64,000 bases of DNA from Arthrobacter pullicola (GCF_014836875.1 NZ_JACSQC010000005.1:124001-188000), one strand, 5' to 3'. Positions 15,161 to 24,094 are shown, counted from the stretch's first letter. Notes: generated from the letters alone by a model not told the origin. Translations and numbers: made by a program.

Positions 15161-16929
15161 TAGTCGTCCTTACCTGATTCTTCCGTGCGTCCGGTGCTGC
15201 CGGCCACTGATGCGTCGGCCAAGTTGTCCGGGCCGTCCTCCCGCGGAGCGGACCCGCCAACCATCCACTTCTTTTCCAACAAATTGCGCAGGGCTTCGGC
15301 CTCGGTTTCCAGGCGGGCGTCTTCACCACGGGCCAGCAAACCGTATTCGACCATTATGCGGCCATCCCCGTTCGTTCCGGTGCGGACCCACACCCTGCGC
15401 CGTGCCAGGAACAGCGATGCGCTGAGTCCGGTGAGGCTGAGCACAGCGAAGATCAGCACGGCGAACTTGGCCGGGTCGTAGTGGATATCCAACGCGGCAT
15501 AACGCAGGAGGCCGTCGAAGCTGATGGATCCCTTGCCGTCAGGCAGGTCCTGGATCTGGTTCATCGCCAGCACAATTCCGCCGGAGTCCAGGTCGCGGTT
15601 GTTCAGCGGGGTCAGGTCCTCGGTGTCGAGGACGAACACGTTTCCGGGGACGCCGTCGTCCAGCCCAAGGTCTCCGTAGTAGGAGTTCAGGTTCAGCTGC
15701 GGATTGGCCGGGTCCGGATCGCCGGAGAAGGACACGCCGTTGCCGTCGATCAGGGCGGTGGGCAGGAAGAACCCGACAAACCCAAGCTGCTCCGGCTTCG
15801 CGTCCGGAGCCTTGATCACCATCAGCGAGGTGTACACGCCGTCCGTGGGGACACCAACCACCGGCCCCTGGAAGGCGATGTTGCCATCGCCGTCGCGCAC
15901 CGTAACCACCGGTGCGTAGCCGTTGCCGACCAGGAAGACCCGGGTTCCGCCGATGGTCAGCGGCTCGTTGACCTTGATGGTTTCCGCCCGCGGCTCGTCA
16001 TTGGGATCTTCCTTGACGGTCACGGAGGCGGTGAAGTCCAGCGGCTGGACGTTGCCCGTGCTGCTCTGCCGGTCGAAGGTGACCTCAAAATCGTCCAGGG
16101 TGATTGAGTACGGGGCCAGCTGCGACTCGGCGAAGTTCGTGCCGGGGCTGAAGGTGTCATAGCCAACCAGCGTGTTCACGAAGGTGTCGCCTTCAACGAC
16201 CACGCGCTGGCCGTTGTACCCGAACAGTCCGCCGACGGCGATCGACCCCAGCACACCGATCAGGCACACGTGGAAAACCAGGTTTCCGGTTTCCTTGGCG
16301 AAGCCGCGCTCGGCAGCGACGGAGGGCCGGTCGGTATCCAGATCGCGGGCCTCTACCCGGTAGCCGCGCTTGCGGAGCAGCTGCGCAGCGTCTTTGGCTG
16401 CTTCGGCTGCCGTCAGGCCGGCACCGGCCGGGACGGCGAGCGTGCCGTATTCGGGGAGCCGGGAGAGGTTCTTCGGGGTCCGCGGCGGCTTGGAGCGCAG
16501 CGCTTTCCAGTGAACCTTGGCCCGGGGAATCACACAGCCGATCAGGGAGATAAACAGCAGCAGGTAGATCGCCGAGAACCAGGCGGAGGAATACACGTCG
16601 AACAGCTGGAACCGGTCCAGCCAGGGGCCGGTGCCCGGGTTGTCCTCGATGTACTGCGTGACGGCGCCGGGGTTGGCCGGCCGCTGCGGGAACAGCGAGC
16701 CGGGAACCGCGGCAACTGCCAGGAGCAGGAGGAGGAACAGCGCGGTCCGCATGCTGGTGAGCTGGGTCCAGGCCCAGCGCAGCGTGCCGAGCAGCCCGAG
16801 GGCAGGCAGCGCGACGTCGTCGCGCTTGCGCCCGCGCTTTGTCTTGCCGCCGGGCGTCGGTGCTTCCGCAGCCGCGGGGGTTTCCTTCGGCGGGGTCTGC
16901 GTCTTTTCGCTGTCCGGTTCAGGTTTCAA
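15160..16929 (-). CDS. resB: Cytochrome c biogenesis protein ResB
   Basis: A 589-residue ResB-family protein. A 40-residue charged, Pro-rich N-terminus precedes three membrane helices (the first reading TALFLLLLLAVAAVPGSLFPQ). There is a fourth helix near 230, a large extracytoplasmic domain of about 250 residues and a final helix near 520. Together with CcsB it builds the System II haem ligation complex. Minus-strand order is thioredoxin-like lipoprotein, ccdA, resB, ccsB, with resB and ccsB overlapping by one base, consistent with a single operon. Confidence 0.92.
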   Translation of the reverse strand: MKPEPDSEKTQTPPKETPAAAEAPTPGGKTKRGRKRDDVALPALGLLGTLRWAWTQLTSMRTALFLLLLLAVAAVPGSLFPQRPANPGAVTQYIEDNPGTGPWLDRFQLFDVYSSAWFSAIYLLLFISLIGCVIPRAKVHWKALRSKPPRTPKNLSRLPEYGTLAVPAGAGLTAAEAAKDAAQLLRKRGYRVEARDLDTDRPSVAAERGFAKETGNLVFHVCLIGVLGSIAVGGLFGYNGQRVVVEGDTFVNTLVGYDTFSPGTNFAESQLAPYSITLDDFEVTFDRQSSTGNVQPLDFTASVTVKEDPNDEPRAETIKVNEPLTIGGTRVFLVGNGYAPVVTVRDGDGNIAFQGPVVGVPTDGVYTSLMVIKAPDAKPEQLGFVGFFLPTALIDGNGVSFSGDPDPANPQLNLNSYYGDLGLDDGVPGNVFVLDTEDLTPLNNRDLDSGGIVLAMNQIQDLPDGKGSISFDGLLRYAALDIHYDPAKFAVLIFAVLSLTGLSASLFLARRRVWVRTGTNGDGRIMVEYGLLARGEDARLETEAEALRNLLEKKWMVGGSAPREDGPDNLADASVAGSTGRTEESGKDD

Positions 16930-16996
16930 CTGGTTCTCATTGTTCTCTGGGGACTGGTTCCGGGTATCCGGCGGACTGGGAGCATTGTGCTGTTCA

Positions 16997-17785
16997 TCAA
17001 ATCGGCAGGGTCACACTATCGACCCAACCTTGGAGTTCGTTGATCCAAAGCGTCCACACGCCGGTGGCCATCAGCACGCCGAGGACGATCAGCATGCCGC
17101 CGCCGAAGCGCTGCATGGCGACCCGGTGACGGCGGAAGAAGGAAAGCGCGCCCATGCCGCGGCGGAATCCCAGGGCGATGAACAGGAAGGGCAGACCCAA
17201 TCCAAGGCAGTAGACAAAGGTAAGCAGTGCGCCCTTGGCCGCAGAGGCATCGTCGCCGGAGAAGGAAAGCAGCTGCACCGCCGAAAGCGTTGGACCCATG
17301 CAGGGTGCCCAGCCAAGACCGAAGGTGACACCCAGCAGTGGTGCTCCCCAGAGTCCGGCGGGCGGCTTCGCTTCGATCTTGCGGTCCCGCTGGAACCAGG
17401 ACAGCCCGCCCATAAAAATAACGCCCATCAGGATAATGAGCACACCCAGCAGCTGCGGGATCCAGCCCTGTTCCGCCCCGCGGAGCCACGCTCCAAGCTG
17501 CCCGATGCCTGCGCCGATGGCGACGAAAACCACCGAGAAGCCCAGGACAAACAACCCGATTCCGGTGAGCATCCGGCCGCGGCGCTGGTTCTCCAGGTCC
17601 ACCCCGGAAAGTCCCGTGACGTATCCCAGGTAGCCGGGCACCAGGGGCAGGATGCACGGCGAGAGGAAGGACACCAGACCCGCGAGGGCAGCAACGGGGA
17701 TAGCCAGCAGCATCGATCCGTTGAGGATCGTTTCCGCGAAGACATTGGCCGTAGGCAGGGCTGCGGACAGGAGGACAGGGGGCAC
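16997..17785 (-). CDS. ccdA: Cytochrome c biogenesis protein CcdA (DsbD-like)
   Basis: A 262-residue protein with six to seven membrane helices. The two redox cysteines are in the conserved contexts FLSPCILPLVPGYLGYV (about residue 43) and GWAPCMGPTLSAV (mid-protein). CcdA carries reducing equivalents from cytoplasmic thioredoxin across the membrane to keep apocytochrome c cysteines reduced. It lies 67 bp before resB and 5 bp after the thioredoxin-like lipoprotein gene, which is its likely partner. Confidence 0.92.
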   Translation of the reverse strand: MPPVLLSAALPTANVFAETILNGSMLLAIPVAALAGLVSFLSPCILPLVPGYLGYVTGLSGVDLENQRRGRMLTGIGLFVLGFSVVFVAIGAGIGQLGAWLRGAEQGWIPQLLGVLIILMGVIFMGGLSWFQRDRKIEAKPPAGLWGAPLLGVTFGLGWAPCMGPTLSAVQLLSFSGDDASAAKGALLTFVYCLGLGLPFLFIALGFRRGMGALSFFRRHRVAMQRFGGGMLIVLGVLMATGVWTLWINELQGWVDSVTLPI

Positions 17786-17790
17786 GGCTG

Positions 17791-18432
17791 CTACGCAGCC
17801 AATGCGTCGCTGATCAGGGCTTTAAGGGTGCCCTTTTCGGCCAGTCCAAGAATCCTGGCTGCGACCCGGCCCTCACGGTCCAGGACCAGCGTGGTCGGAA
17901 CGGCCTGCGGCGGAACGAAGCGGGTCATAGCCAGCAGGACCTCCCCGTTGCGGTCCTCGAAGCTGGGGTACGGAATGGCGAAGTTCCGCTCGAAGGCCTC
18001 GGCAGTCCGGGCTTCGTCCCGGACATTCACACCGTAAAAGCGTGCCCCCTCTGAAGCAAAGGTCTCGTGGAGTTCCACCAGGTCCGGCGCTTCCTTGCGG
18101 CACGGGGCGCAGGCGGCGTACCAGAAATTGAGGACGACGACGTCGCCGGCCCAGTCAGCGGCACTGACTTTTGAACCGTCGAAGAGGGTGCCGGTGAGTT
18201 CCACGGGCTCGCCGCGGTCGGAGGCGGCGTACTCAGTCACTGAGCCGTCACCGGCAATGTAGTTTTTGTTGTCGCCGGCTTTAGCCTGCTCGGCCAGCGG
18301 GTCTTCCACCGTGCATCCTGCCAGGACGGCGGCCAACGGCACGCCAACAGCCAGCCCGGCACCAATCCGCAGGAAGGACCTGCGGTGCATGGCTCCGGCC
18401 TGGTTTTCGCTCTCAGATTTCTTCAAGGACAT
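17791..18432 (-). CDS. TlpA/ResA-like thioredoxin lipoprotein
   Basis: A 213-residue protein. It has a twin-arginine-like RRSFLRIG, a hydrophobic signal and the lipobox LAGC with lipidated Cys40. A thioredoxin-fold domain follows with active-site C108-A-P-C111 in FWYAACAPCRKEAP and a cis-proline loop in QAVPTTLVLD. It should reduce apocytochrome c disulphides on the outer face of the membrane, recharged by CcdA whose gene follows after 5 bp. The ATG at 18432 gives a normal signal peptide, and the preceding in-frame codons look non-coding. Confidence 0.9.
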   Translation of the reverse strand: MSLKKSESENQAGAMHRRSFLRIGAGLAVGVPLAAVLAGCTVEDPLAEQAKAGDNKNYIAGDGSVTEYAASDRGEPVELTGTLFDGSKVSAADWAGDVVVLNFWYAACAPCRKEAPDLVELHETFASEGARFYGVNVRDEARTAEAFERNFAIPYPSFEDRNGEVLLAMTRFVPPQAVPTTLVLDREGRVAARILGLAEKGTLKALISDALAA

Positions 18433-18485
18433 CCAGCTTTCATCGCGGCAGGGGGTGGCCACTTCTACAACGCGTAGTAATTGTA

Positions 18486-19148
18486 TTATGCGCCGGGGAT
18501 GTTCGCCGCACCGGGCAGCAGGTCTGCGGACGGTTCGGCATACCGGACACCGGTGAGCCGTCCGCCGTCGAAATCCAGGGTGGTGACTGAGGTAAGCGTG
18601 CATTCCCGGTTGCGCGGATCGTGCCAGAGGCGGCGCCCTTCGCCGGCCAGGCGCGTGACCCAGATCGGCAGCTGATGGCTCACCAGGACAGCTTCCGACC
18701 CCTCGCCACCCAGTTCCAGGGCGCGGATACGTGCGTCGTCCACGGCTGCCATAACCCGCTCCACCTGCTGGGCGTACGGCTCACCCCACGAAGGCTTTAC
18801 CGGGTTCCGCAGGAGCGGCCAGTACTTCGGATTGCGGAGCCGGCTCTTGACACCGGAGAGCCCTTCGAAGCGGTTCTCGGCTTCAATGATCCGTTCATCG
18901 GTGGCAATCTCCAGGCCGAGGGCCGCTGCGATGGGTGCGGCTGTCTCCTGCGCGCGGGTCAGCGGTGAGGCCACCACATGCACCAGCTTGGCACCGCTGC
19001 TCTGCTGCTCCTGGAAATAGGCCGCTACGCGGCGTGCCATCTCCCGGCCCAGGTCGGAAAGGTGGAACTCGGGCAGGCGGCCATACAGAACACCGTCCGG
19101 GTTGAAGACTTCGCCGTGGCGGACGAGGTGGATCGAGGCTCGGGACAT
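18486..19148 (-). CDS. Histidine phosphatase (phosphoglycerate mutase-like)
   Basis: A 220-residue member of the histidine phosphatase superfamily. The catalytic RHGE is at residues 10-13, with SPLTRAQETA near residue 70 and the second histidine in LVSHQLPIW. Substrate is not predictable; homologues in this gene context are annotated as broad-specificity phosphatases. The ATG at 19148 puts the RHGE at the usual distance from the N-terminus. It precedes the cytochrome c maturation genes on the same strand with a 53-bp gap. Confidence 0.87.
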   Translation of the reverse strand: MSRASIHLVRHGEVFNPDGVLYGRLPEFHLSDLGREMARRVAAYFQEQQSSGAKLVHVVASPLTRAQETAAPIAAALGLEIATDERIIEAENRFEGLSGVKSRLRNPKYWPLLRNPVKPSWGEPYAQQVERVMAAVDDARIRALELGGEGSEAVLVSHQLPIWVTRLAGEGRRLWHDPRNRECTLTSVTTLDFDGGRLTGVRYAEPSADLLPGAANIPGA

Positions 19149-19228
19149 GCAAACAAGTCTCGCAGAGACCCCGGTGAAGATTAAATCTTCACAATCACTT
19201 GAACCTTTGAGCATCCTGTGCCAAGCTT

Positions 19229-19242
19229 GATGCAAATGCATC
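19229..19242. promoter_or_regulatory. Palindrome upstream of the YceI gene
   Basis: GATGCAAATGCATC is a near-perfect 14-bp palindrome about 50 bp before the YceI ribosome binding site, in an A/T-richer stretch that is the likely promoter region. It would suit a dimeric repressor. No matching regulator is encoded next to it. Confidence 0.4.
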
Positions 19243-19293
19243 TACTGGTAGCGTTGCAAACGCAGCACTGCCGACTATCACAGGAGAAAAAAC

Positions 19294-19833
19294 ATGATCC
19301 CCACCGGTCTTAACGCAGGCACCTGGAACCTCGACTCATCCCACAGCGAGGTCGGCTTCACTGTCCGCCATGCCGGCATCAGCAAGGTCCGCGGCAGCTT
19401 TGACAAGGTCACCTCCGTCCTGGAGGTCGGACAGAGCCTGAGCGATTCGAAGCTCAGTGCCGTTATCGACGCCGCATCCTTCAACTCCAACGACGCCAAC
19501 CGCGACGCCCACATCAAGAGCGCCGACTTCTTCGACGTCGAGCAGTTCCCGGAGCTTTCCTTCACCGCCACGAATGTTGAAGGTTCGGGCGAAAACTACA
19601 AGGTCTCCGGCGATCTCACCATCAAGGGCATTACCCACCCGGTCACCCTGGACGTGGAGTTCAACGGCGTTGCCGTTGATCCCTTCGGCGCTACCCGCGC
19701 CGGTTTCTCCGGCACCACCTCCATCAGCCGCAAGGAGTTCGGCCTGACCTGGAACGCTGCCCTCGAAACCGGCGGAGTCCTGGTTGGCGACAAGGTCACC
19801 ATCAACCTGGACGTAGCCTTCGTCGCAGCGTAG
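19294..19833 (+). CDS. YceI family protein
   Basis: A 179-residue YceI/lipocalin-like protein without a signal peptide. Family features are GTWNLDSSHSEVGFTVRHAGISKVRG at the N-terminus, DFFDVEQFPELSF and GDLTIKGITHPVTLDVEF. YceI proteins form a beta-barrel that binds polyisoprenoid or similar lipophilic molecules, and some respond to stress. A canonical AGGAG lies 7-8 bp ahead of the ATG. A strong hairpin follows the stop, so it is a single-gene unit. Confidence 0.92.
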   Translation: MIPTGLNAGTWNLDSSHSEVGFTVRHAGISKVRGSFDKVTSVLEVGQSLSDSKLSAVIDAASFNSNDANRDAHIKSADFFDVEQFPELSFTATNVEGSGENYKVSGDLTIKGITHPVTLDVEFNGVAVDPFGATRAGFSGTTSISRKEFGLTWNAALETGGVLVGDKVTINLDVAFVAA

Positions 19834-19852
19834 GGCTTCCCGCTTCTGACTC

Positions 19853-19894
19853 AGGTAAGGCCCGGTACGCCACACGGCGTGCCGGGCCTTACCT
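19853..19894 (+). terminator. Stem-loop after the YceI gene
   Basis: A 19-bp stem with one mismatch starts 20 bp after the stop codon, with AGGTAAGGCCCGGTACGCC as left arm and an ACAC loop. The downstream U-run is weak, so it may act as a transcript-stabilising hairpin as well as a terminator. Confidence 0.7.
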
Positions 19895-20054
19895 GTGCCC
19901 GGTTCACCGGCCGGGGCGCCGGAGCAGGTGCTCCAGGTCTCCCGCACGGCGTGGAGGGATAGACTGGACTGACTTCGCAGACGGGGGATCTGCCTTGCGT
20001 CGATACCACCCGGCACCATCCTCCGGCAGACCATCCACACGGCAGGCGGCTGAC

Positions 20055-20891
20055 ATGACCACCCCCAATACCCCCGAATCACAGGACCCCCAACGCCCGG
20101 AGGGAACGCCTGCCGGCGGGCCTGGCCCGGAAGAGGCCCCGGGCAGCACGCCTAACCAGGACGGCGCGCAGGCACCGCAGCGTCCTGAGCCGCGCTACGG
20201 GCAGTACAGCCAGCCCGAGCAGCCCCATGTTCCTCCCCACACCGGCCAGCAGCCCGGCCCCTACGGACAGGACCAGTACGGGCAGGGCCAGTACCAGGGC
20301 CAGTACCAGGGGCAGTACGGCCAGGGGCAGTACGGCCAGGGGCAGTACGGCCAGACGCCGTACGGGTACCAGGCCGCCCAGCCTTCGGGCTATGCATACC
20401 CCGGTGGACAAGCCAGCCAGTCCGGGCCCAAGGGACCGCCCCCGCGCGAGGTAATGATCGGTTTCTGGCTAATCCTCGCCGCCGGCGTCCTGGCCTTCCT
20501 CAATAACCTTTTCACGTCCTTCAACCTTCCGGACCTGCTCACGCCATCCCAGATCCAGGACCTTCGGCAGGCAAACATTGATGTCCAGGATGTCAGCGGA
20601 TTCCTGGTAACTTTCTCGGTCGTAATCGCCCTGGTCGGTTTGAGCCTGTACGTCCTGATCGCACTGTTTGTCCGCAAGGGCCATAACTGGGCACGCATTG
20701 TCGGGACGGTCTTCGCCGCGTTCTCAGTTTTCGGCCTGCTGGTTTCCCTCCCGGCCTACTTCATGTCCGCACTGGGCTTCCTCTCCCTGCTCTCCACCCT
20801 GGCCGGGATCGCGGGCATCGTCATGCTCTATCTCAAGCCCAGCAACGCCTACTTCCAGCGCCACCAGTACAACCCTTACCGCCCGTACTAG
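20055..20891 (+). CDS. Gln/Gly/Tyr-rich membrane protein
   Basis: A 278-residue protein with a long hydrophilic N-terminus rich in Pro, Gly, Gln and Tyr. It includes QYGQGQYQGQ-type repeats around residues 75-100, encoded by 15-bp DNA repeats. Four membrane helices follow from residue 135 on. The loop FVRKGHNWARIVG between helices recurs, as LVREGRNWARV, in the protein encoded at 21045-21962, so the two are paralogues. Low-complexity N-termini of this kind are common in actinobacterial envelope proteins. The ATG at 20055 follows GGCAGGCGG. Function is unknown. Confidence 0.8.
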   Translation: MTTPNTPESQDPQRPEGTPAGGPGPEEAPGSTPNQDGAQAPQRPEPRYGQYSQPEQPHVPPHTGQQPGPYGQDQYGQGQYQGQYQGQYGQGQYGQGQYGQTPYGYQAAQPSGYAYPGGQASQSGPKGPPPREVMIGFWLILAAGVLAFLNNLFTSFNLPDLLTPSQIQDLRQANIDVQDVSGFLVTFSVVIALVGLSLYVLIALFVRKGHNWARIVGTVFAAFSVFGLLVSLPAYFMSALGFLSLLSTLAGIAGIVMLYLKPSNAYFQRHQYNPYRPY

Positions 20892-20976
20892 AACAGGCTG
20901 TAACAATCTCGCCACAGGCAGTGCGGGTTCGCCGCAGCAGTGGTCACAGCACGGTGCCGGGGACGTAGCGTTTAAT

Positions 20977-21010
20977 GCTCCACGAGGGGCCTGCGGGTCC
21001 CTCGTGGAGC
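20977..21010. repeat. Perfect 12-bp hairpin between paralogous membrane genes
   Basis: GCTCCACGAGGG at 20977-20988 pairs without mismatch with CCCTCGTGGAGC at 20999-21010 around a 10-base loop. It is 86 bp after one gene and 35 bp before the next. There is no U-run on the plus strand, so it looks more like a cis-regulatory or processing hairpin than a classical terminator. Confidence 0.7.
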
Positions 21011-21044
21011 ACCACTTTCCGGTCTCCTGAAGGCGGCGACGACT

Positions 21045-21962
21045 ATGACGACTCCCCCTGCAGCACCCAATTCTCCCGGGGCTGGCCCAAATCCCCCCTC
21101 CCAGCGGTCCGCGCATCTGCACAGCGGCATCCAGGGGACCCGGCGCCGCACTGAACCGTCAGCGGAGCAGGAGAACCCGTCCCACTCATCGCCCGAAACC
21201 AATGCGGGACGGGCGTGGCGTCCGTGGCCAAGCATCGCGCTCCGGCAGGCCATCCACACCAGGTCCGCGTCCCGGCGGCGGTCCGCCCCCCACAGCCCCC
21301 CTGAGCGGGACCTCAGGGCCCCCGGGCCGGCAGCGCAGGACGGTGCCGGATCCGGGACGCGGTCCGGTACGTCGGCTGCTGACGTTCCCGCCCCGGACCC
21401 GGCCGCGGCACCGCGCCCGCGGATCCAGCGGACCCCGGCTCAGCCGGCGGCCAACCTCCCGCCCCGGCCGGAGCATCCCCCGGCCCCTGCGCCCGAACCA
21501 CCCCGGCGGCTGCCGGACCGCCGGCCCCGGCGCAAGGCCCCATTCGCCGTCAACGCTGCTGCCTTGCTCATAGCTTCAGCCGGTGTCCTGCTCCTGGTCG
21601 TGGGACTGCAGGCAGCCCTTGACCCCGCCCGTCCGTTCCCCGCAGCTGCCCTCCAACTACAGCAGCTCAAAGTGCCACCGGAATCTGTGCTTGCCGTAGC
21701 AAGGGTCGCAGATGTGGCCCTTGCGGTCGTGACCTTCGGTCTCTATGTCTTCCTGGCCACCCTGGTCCGCGAAGGAAGGAACTGGGCGAGGGTCTGCTGC
21801 TGCCTGCTTATTACCGCAGCCCTGTTTTTTGGGATCCGGGACAACCTGTCCCAGCATGTGGGGGCCGCGCTGCTCGCCGGCGCCGGACTGGGGCTGCTGT
21901 TCCTGCCGCGCGCTGGCCGCTACTTCGCGCCGCGCCGCTCCGGTCCGGAGCCGCTGCGCTAA
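21045..21962 (+). CDS. Proline/arginine-rich membrane protein, paralogue of upstream gene
   Basis: A 305-residue protein. The first 165 residues are low-complexity (Pro, Ala, Arg, Gly, Ser), ending in a basic PDRRPRRKAP. Four membrane helices follow. The loop LVREGRNWARVCC matches the equivalent loop of the upstream protein, and the helix order is the same, so this is a tandem paralogue with a different N-terminal tail. GAAGGCGG precedes the ATG. The stop is 4 bp from the rex stop on the other strand. Function is unknown. Confidence 0.75.
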   Translation: MTTPPAAPNSPGAGPNPPSQRSAHLHSGIQGTRRRTEPSAEQENPSHSSPETNAGRAWRPWPSIALRQAIHTRSASRRRSAPHSPPERDLRAPGPAAQDGAGSGTRSGTSAADVPAPDPAAAPRPRIQRTPAQPAANLPPRPEHPPAPAPEPPRRLPDRRPRRKAPFAVNAAALLIASAGVLLLVVGLQAALDPARPFPAAALQLQQLKVPPESVLAVARVADVALAVVTFGLYVFLATLVREGRNWARVCCCLLITAALFFGIRDNLSQHVGAALLAGAGLGLLFLPRAGRYFAPRRSGPEPLR

Positions 21963-21966
21963 GCAG

Positions 21967-22683
21967 TCAGCGGAGCATTCTGGCCTGAGCGTCCGTAGCG
22001 AGTGCAGATACTTGGGCGCGCTGCGCGTGATAGGCGAGGATCTGCAGCTCGGTTGCCATATCCACCTTGCGGATCTGCACCTCGGCGGGAACCTGCAGGA
22101 CCACGGGGGCAAAGCTGAGGATGCTGGTAATCCCGGCATCCACCAGGCGGTCGCACATTCCCTGCGCTGCCTCCGCCGGTACGGCCAAGACGGCCATGTT
22201 GGCCCTGGTTTTTTCCAGGATGCTCTCCATTGCCTCAACCGGACTGATCCTGAGCCAGCCGACTTCCTGGCCGACTGCCATCTGGTCGGCGTCGAACAGG
22301 GCCACCACTTCAAAACCGCGGGAACCGAATCCGGGATATCCGGCAAGCGCCCGGCCCAGGTGCCCGGCACCTACGATGGCCACCCGCCAGTCCAAGGTGA
22401 GGCCCAGGGCCGCTGAAATCTGCCCGCTCAGGTACGGGACGTCGTACCCCACGCCCCGGGTACCGTAGGAGCCGAGGTAGGAAAGGTCCTTCCGGAGTTT
22501 GGGGGAATTGACCCCGGCCGCCTCGGCAAGTTCCTCCGAGGAGACCCGTTCGATCCCTTCCGTCATCATGGTGCCCAGCACCCGGAGGTAGACCGTCAGC
22601 CGGGCAAGGGAAGCCGGTGGGATGTGCCGCCCGTGGCCGGACGCCGCCGGGCTGACCAGGTCACGCTCATCCGGGATACTCAC
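21967..22683 (-). CDS. rex: Redox-sensing transcriptional repressor Rex
   Basis: A 238-residue Rex protein. The N-terminal winged helix has the recognition stretch VNSPKLRKDLSYLGSYGTRGVGYDV, and the C-terminal Rossmann domain has the NAD(H)-binding VGAGHLGRALAGY. Rex binds DNA when the NADH/NAD ratio is low and releases it when NADH rises, controlling respiratory and fermentative genes. No close match to a TTGTGAA-N4-TTCACAA Rex box was found in the immediate upstream DNA. The gene follows the glutaredoxin-like gene on the same strand after about 135 bp. Confidence 0.93.
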   Translation of the reverse strand: MSIPDERDLVSPAASGHGRHIPPASLARLTVYLRVLGTMMTEGIERVSSEELAEAAGVNSPKLRKDLSYLGSYGTRGVGYDVPYLSGQISAALGLTLDWRVAIVGAGHLGRALAGYPGFGSRGFEVVALFDADQMAVGQEVGWLRISPVEAMESILEKTRANMAVLAVPAEAAQGMCDRLVDAGITSILSFAPVVLQVPAEVQIRKVDMATELQILAYHAQRAQVSALATDAQARMLR

Positions 22684-22818
22684 GTCTGCAACTCCGTCAT
22701 GTCCTCAGCACCGGGTCGGTCCCTGCGGACCGCCGGTCCGGTAATTTCCCACTCTAGGACCGTGCCCACTGCCTGACCAAGTGTGTTTTACCATCCGGTC
22801 CCCGCATGCGGCTGCGTG

Positions 22819-23082
22819 TTACGCAGCCAGCAGGCGCCGCAGCCGCGCCTCATCGATCTGCCAGAAATCACGCTGGACACCATCGATCATCAGCACCGGG
22901 ATCTCCTCCGCAAAACGTTCCAGCAGGTCTGCATCCTGCTCGACGGACCTTTCCTGCCACGGAATTCCCAGGTCTTCCGAGACCCGGCCGAGGATCTCCC
23001 GGGCTTCTTCGCAGAGGTGGCAGCCGGGGCGGGTCAGCAGGAGGAGGTCTGGAACCGAAGGATGGGACTCGGGATCATTCAT
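22819..23082 (-). CDS. Glutaredoxin-like thiol-disulphide protein
   Basis: An 87-residue thioredoxin-fold protein with redox motif C21-H-L-C24 in LLTRPGCHLCEEAREIL and a cis-proline segment EIPVLMIDG. This matches the short glutaredoxin/DUF836-type family. It probably takes part in thiol redox reactions in the cytoplasm. It lies upstream of rex on the same strand, so the two may share a redox-related transcript. It is divergent from the HAD-IB gene with a 67-bp shared promoter region. Confidence 0.87.
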   Translation of the reverse strand: MNDPESHPSVPDLLLLTRPGCHLCEEAREILGRVSEDLGIPWQERSVEQDADLLERFAEEIPVLMIDGVQRDFWQIDEARLRRLLAA

Positions 23083-23132
23083 GACATCAAAGATAGTCCC
23101 CAGCGCGGCACGTCGGCGCGTGGCCTGTGTTT

Positions 23133-23150
23133 TTCAGTAGACTCAATGCA
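23133..23150 (+). promoter_or_regulatory. Putative leaderless promoter of the HAD-IB gene
   Basis: TAGACT at 23138-23143 lies only 6 bp before the ATG at 23150, where a -10 box would direct transcription to start at the initiation codon. No ribosome binding site is visible between them. Leaderless transcripts of this form are common in Actinobacteria. Confidence 0.5.
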
Positions 23151-23962
23151 TGCCCCGATCCCGTGCCGTCCGAGCCGCTGATTCACCGGCCGCGGCAGGT
23201 ACCCCGGGAGAAGCAGCGTTTTTCGACGTCGACAACACCCTGATGCGCGGTGCCAGCCTGTTCCATGTGGCCCGCAAAATGTACCAGCGCCGGGTTTTCA
23301 CCCTCCGTGAGGCTGCCGGCTTTGCTTCCAAGCAGCTGCGGTTTGTGCTCCAGGGCGAGAACCTCAAAGATGTCCACAGCGTGCGTGACGCCGCCCTGGC
23401 CTTCGCGACCGGGCTCGCCGCCGAGGACTTCCGGACGCTTGGCGAAGAGGTCTACGACGAGATGATCGTTTCCAAGATCTGGCCGGGAACCCGGGCCCTG
23501 ACCGAGCAGCATATGAAAGCCGGGCGCCCTGTCTGGCTCGTGACGGGGACCCCCGTGGAGGTGGCCTCGGTGATCGCCAGCCGGCTGTCCCTGACCGGAG
23601 CACTTGGCACGGTCAGCGAAGTAACCGACGGACTTTATACGGGACGACTGGTTGGTGATTTCCTGCATGGCCCCGCCAAAGCCGAGGGCGTCCGTGTCCT
23701 GGCGAAGCAGGAAGGGCTGGATCTCTCCCGCTGCTGGGCCTACAGCGACTCCTTCAACGATGTTCCGCTGCTGACGATCGTTGGCCACCCCGTAGCCATT
23801 AATCCGGACGCACGCCTGCGCCGTCACGCCCGCGAACACAATTGGCCGGTCTACGACTTCCGGTCAGGCCGCCGGGCCGCCACCTTTGGGCTCAAGACAG
23901 CGTCAGTGGCCGGAGCCGCCTACGGGCTGTGGCGCGGGTTCTCCTGGGTCCGCTCCCGCTGA
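23150..23962 (+). CDS. HAD-IB family hydrolase (SerB-like)
   Basis: A 270-residue HAD phosphatase. The nucleophile motif D26-x-D28 is in FFDVDNTL, motif II in WLVTGTP, and motif III/IV in YSDSFNDVPLL. A C-terminal Arg-rich stretch (SGRRAATFGLK) and a hydrophobic end are typical of the actinobacterial IB subfamily related to phosphoserine phosphatase and to acyltransferase-linked HAD domains. Specific substrate is unknown. It is likely translated from a leaderless transcript. Confidence 0.87.
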   Translation: MPRSRAVRAADSPAAAGTPGEAAFFDVDNTLMRGASLFHVARKMYQRRVFTLREAAGFASKQLRFVLQGENLKDVHSVRDAALAFATGLAAEDFRTLGEEVYDEMIVSKIWPGTRALTEQHMKAGRPVWLVTGTPVEVASVIASRLSLTGALGTVSEVTDGLYTGRLVGDFLHGPAKAEGVRVLAKQEGLDLSRCWAYSDSFNDVPLLTIVGHPVAINPDARLRRHAREHNWPVYDFRSGRRAATFGLKTASVAGAAYGLWRGFSWVRSR

Positions 23963-24041
23963 CACACAGCGTACCGAGCATCATCTGACCGCTCCTGGAC
24001 CATCTTCCGGAAGCTTCCTGAAGCCGTCGCGTTAAAGAGCT

Positions 24042-24076
24042 GAAGCCCGCCTAATCCTTGTCGGACGGCGGGCTTC
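24042..24076 (-). terminator. Hairpin terminator downstream of bS22
   Basis: GAAGCCCGCC at 24042-24051 pairs perfectly with GGCGGGCTTC at 24067-24076. Read on the minus strand it is followed by CAGCTCTTT. It lies 19 bp after the bS22 stop. Confidence 0.75.
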
Positions 24077-24094
24077 TGCGGCACTAAGAAGAAT

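Noticed and set aside
22684-22818. Rex autoregulatory box upstream of rex
   Set aside because: No acceptable match to TTGTGAA-N4-TTCACAA was found in the spacer.
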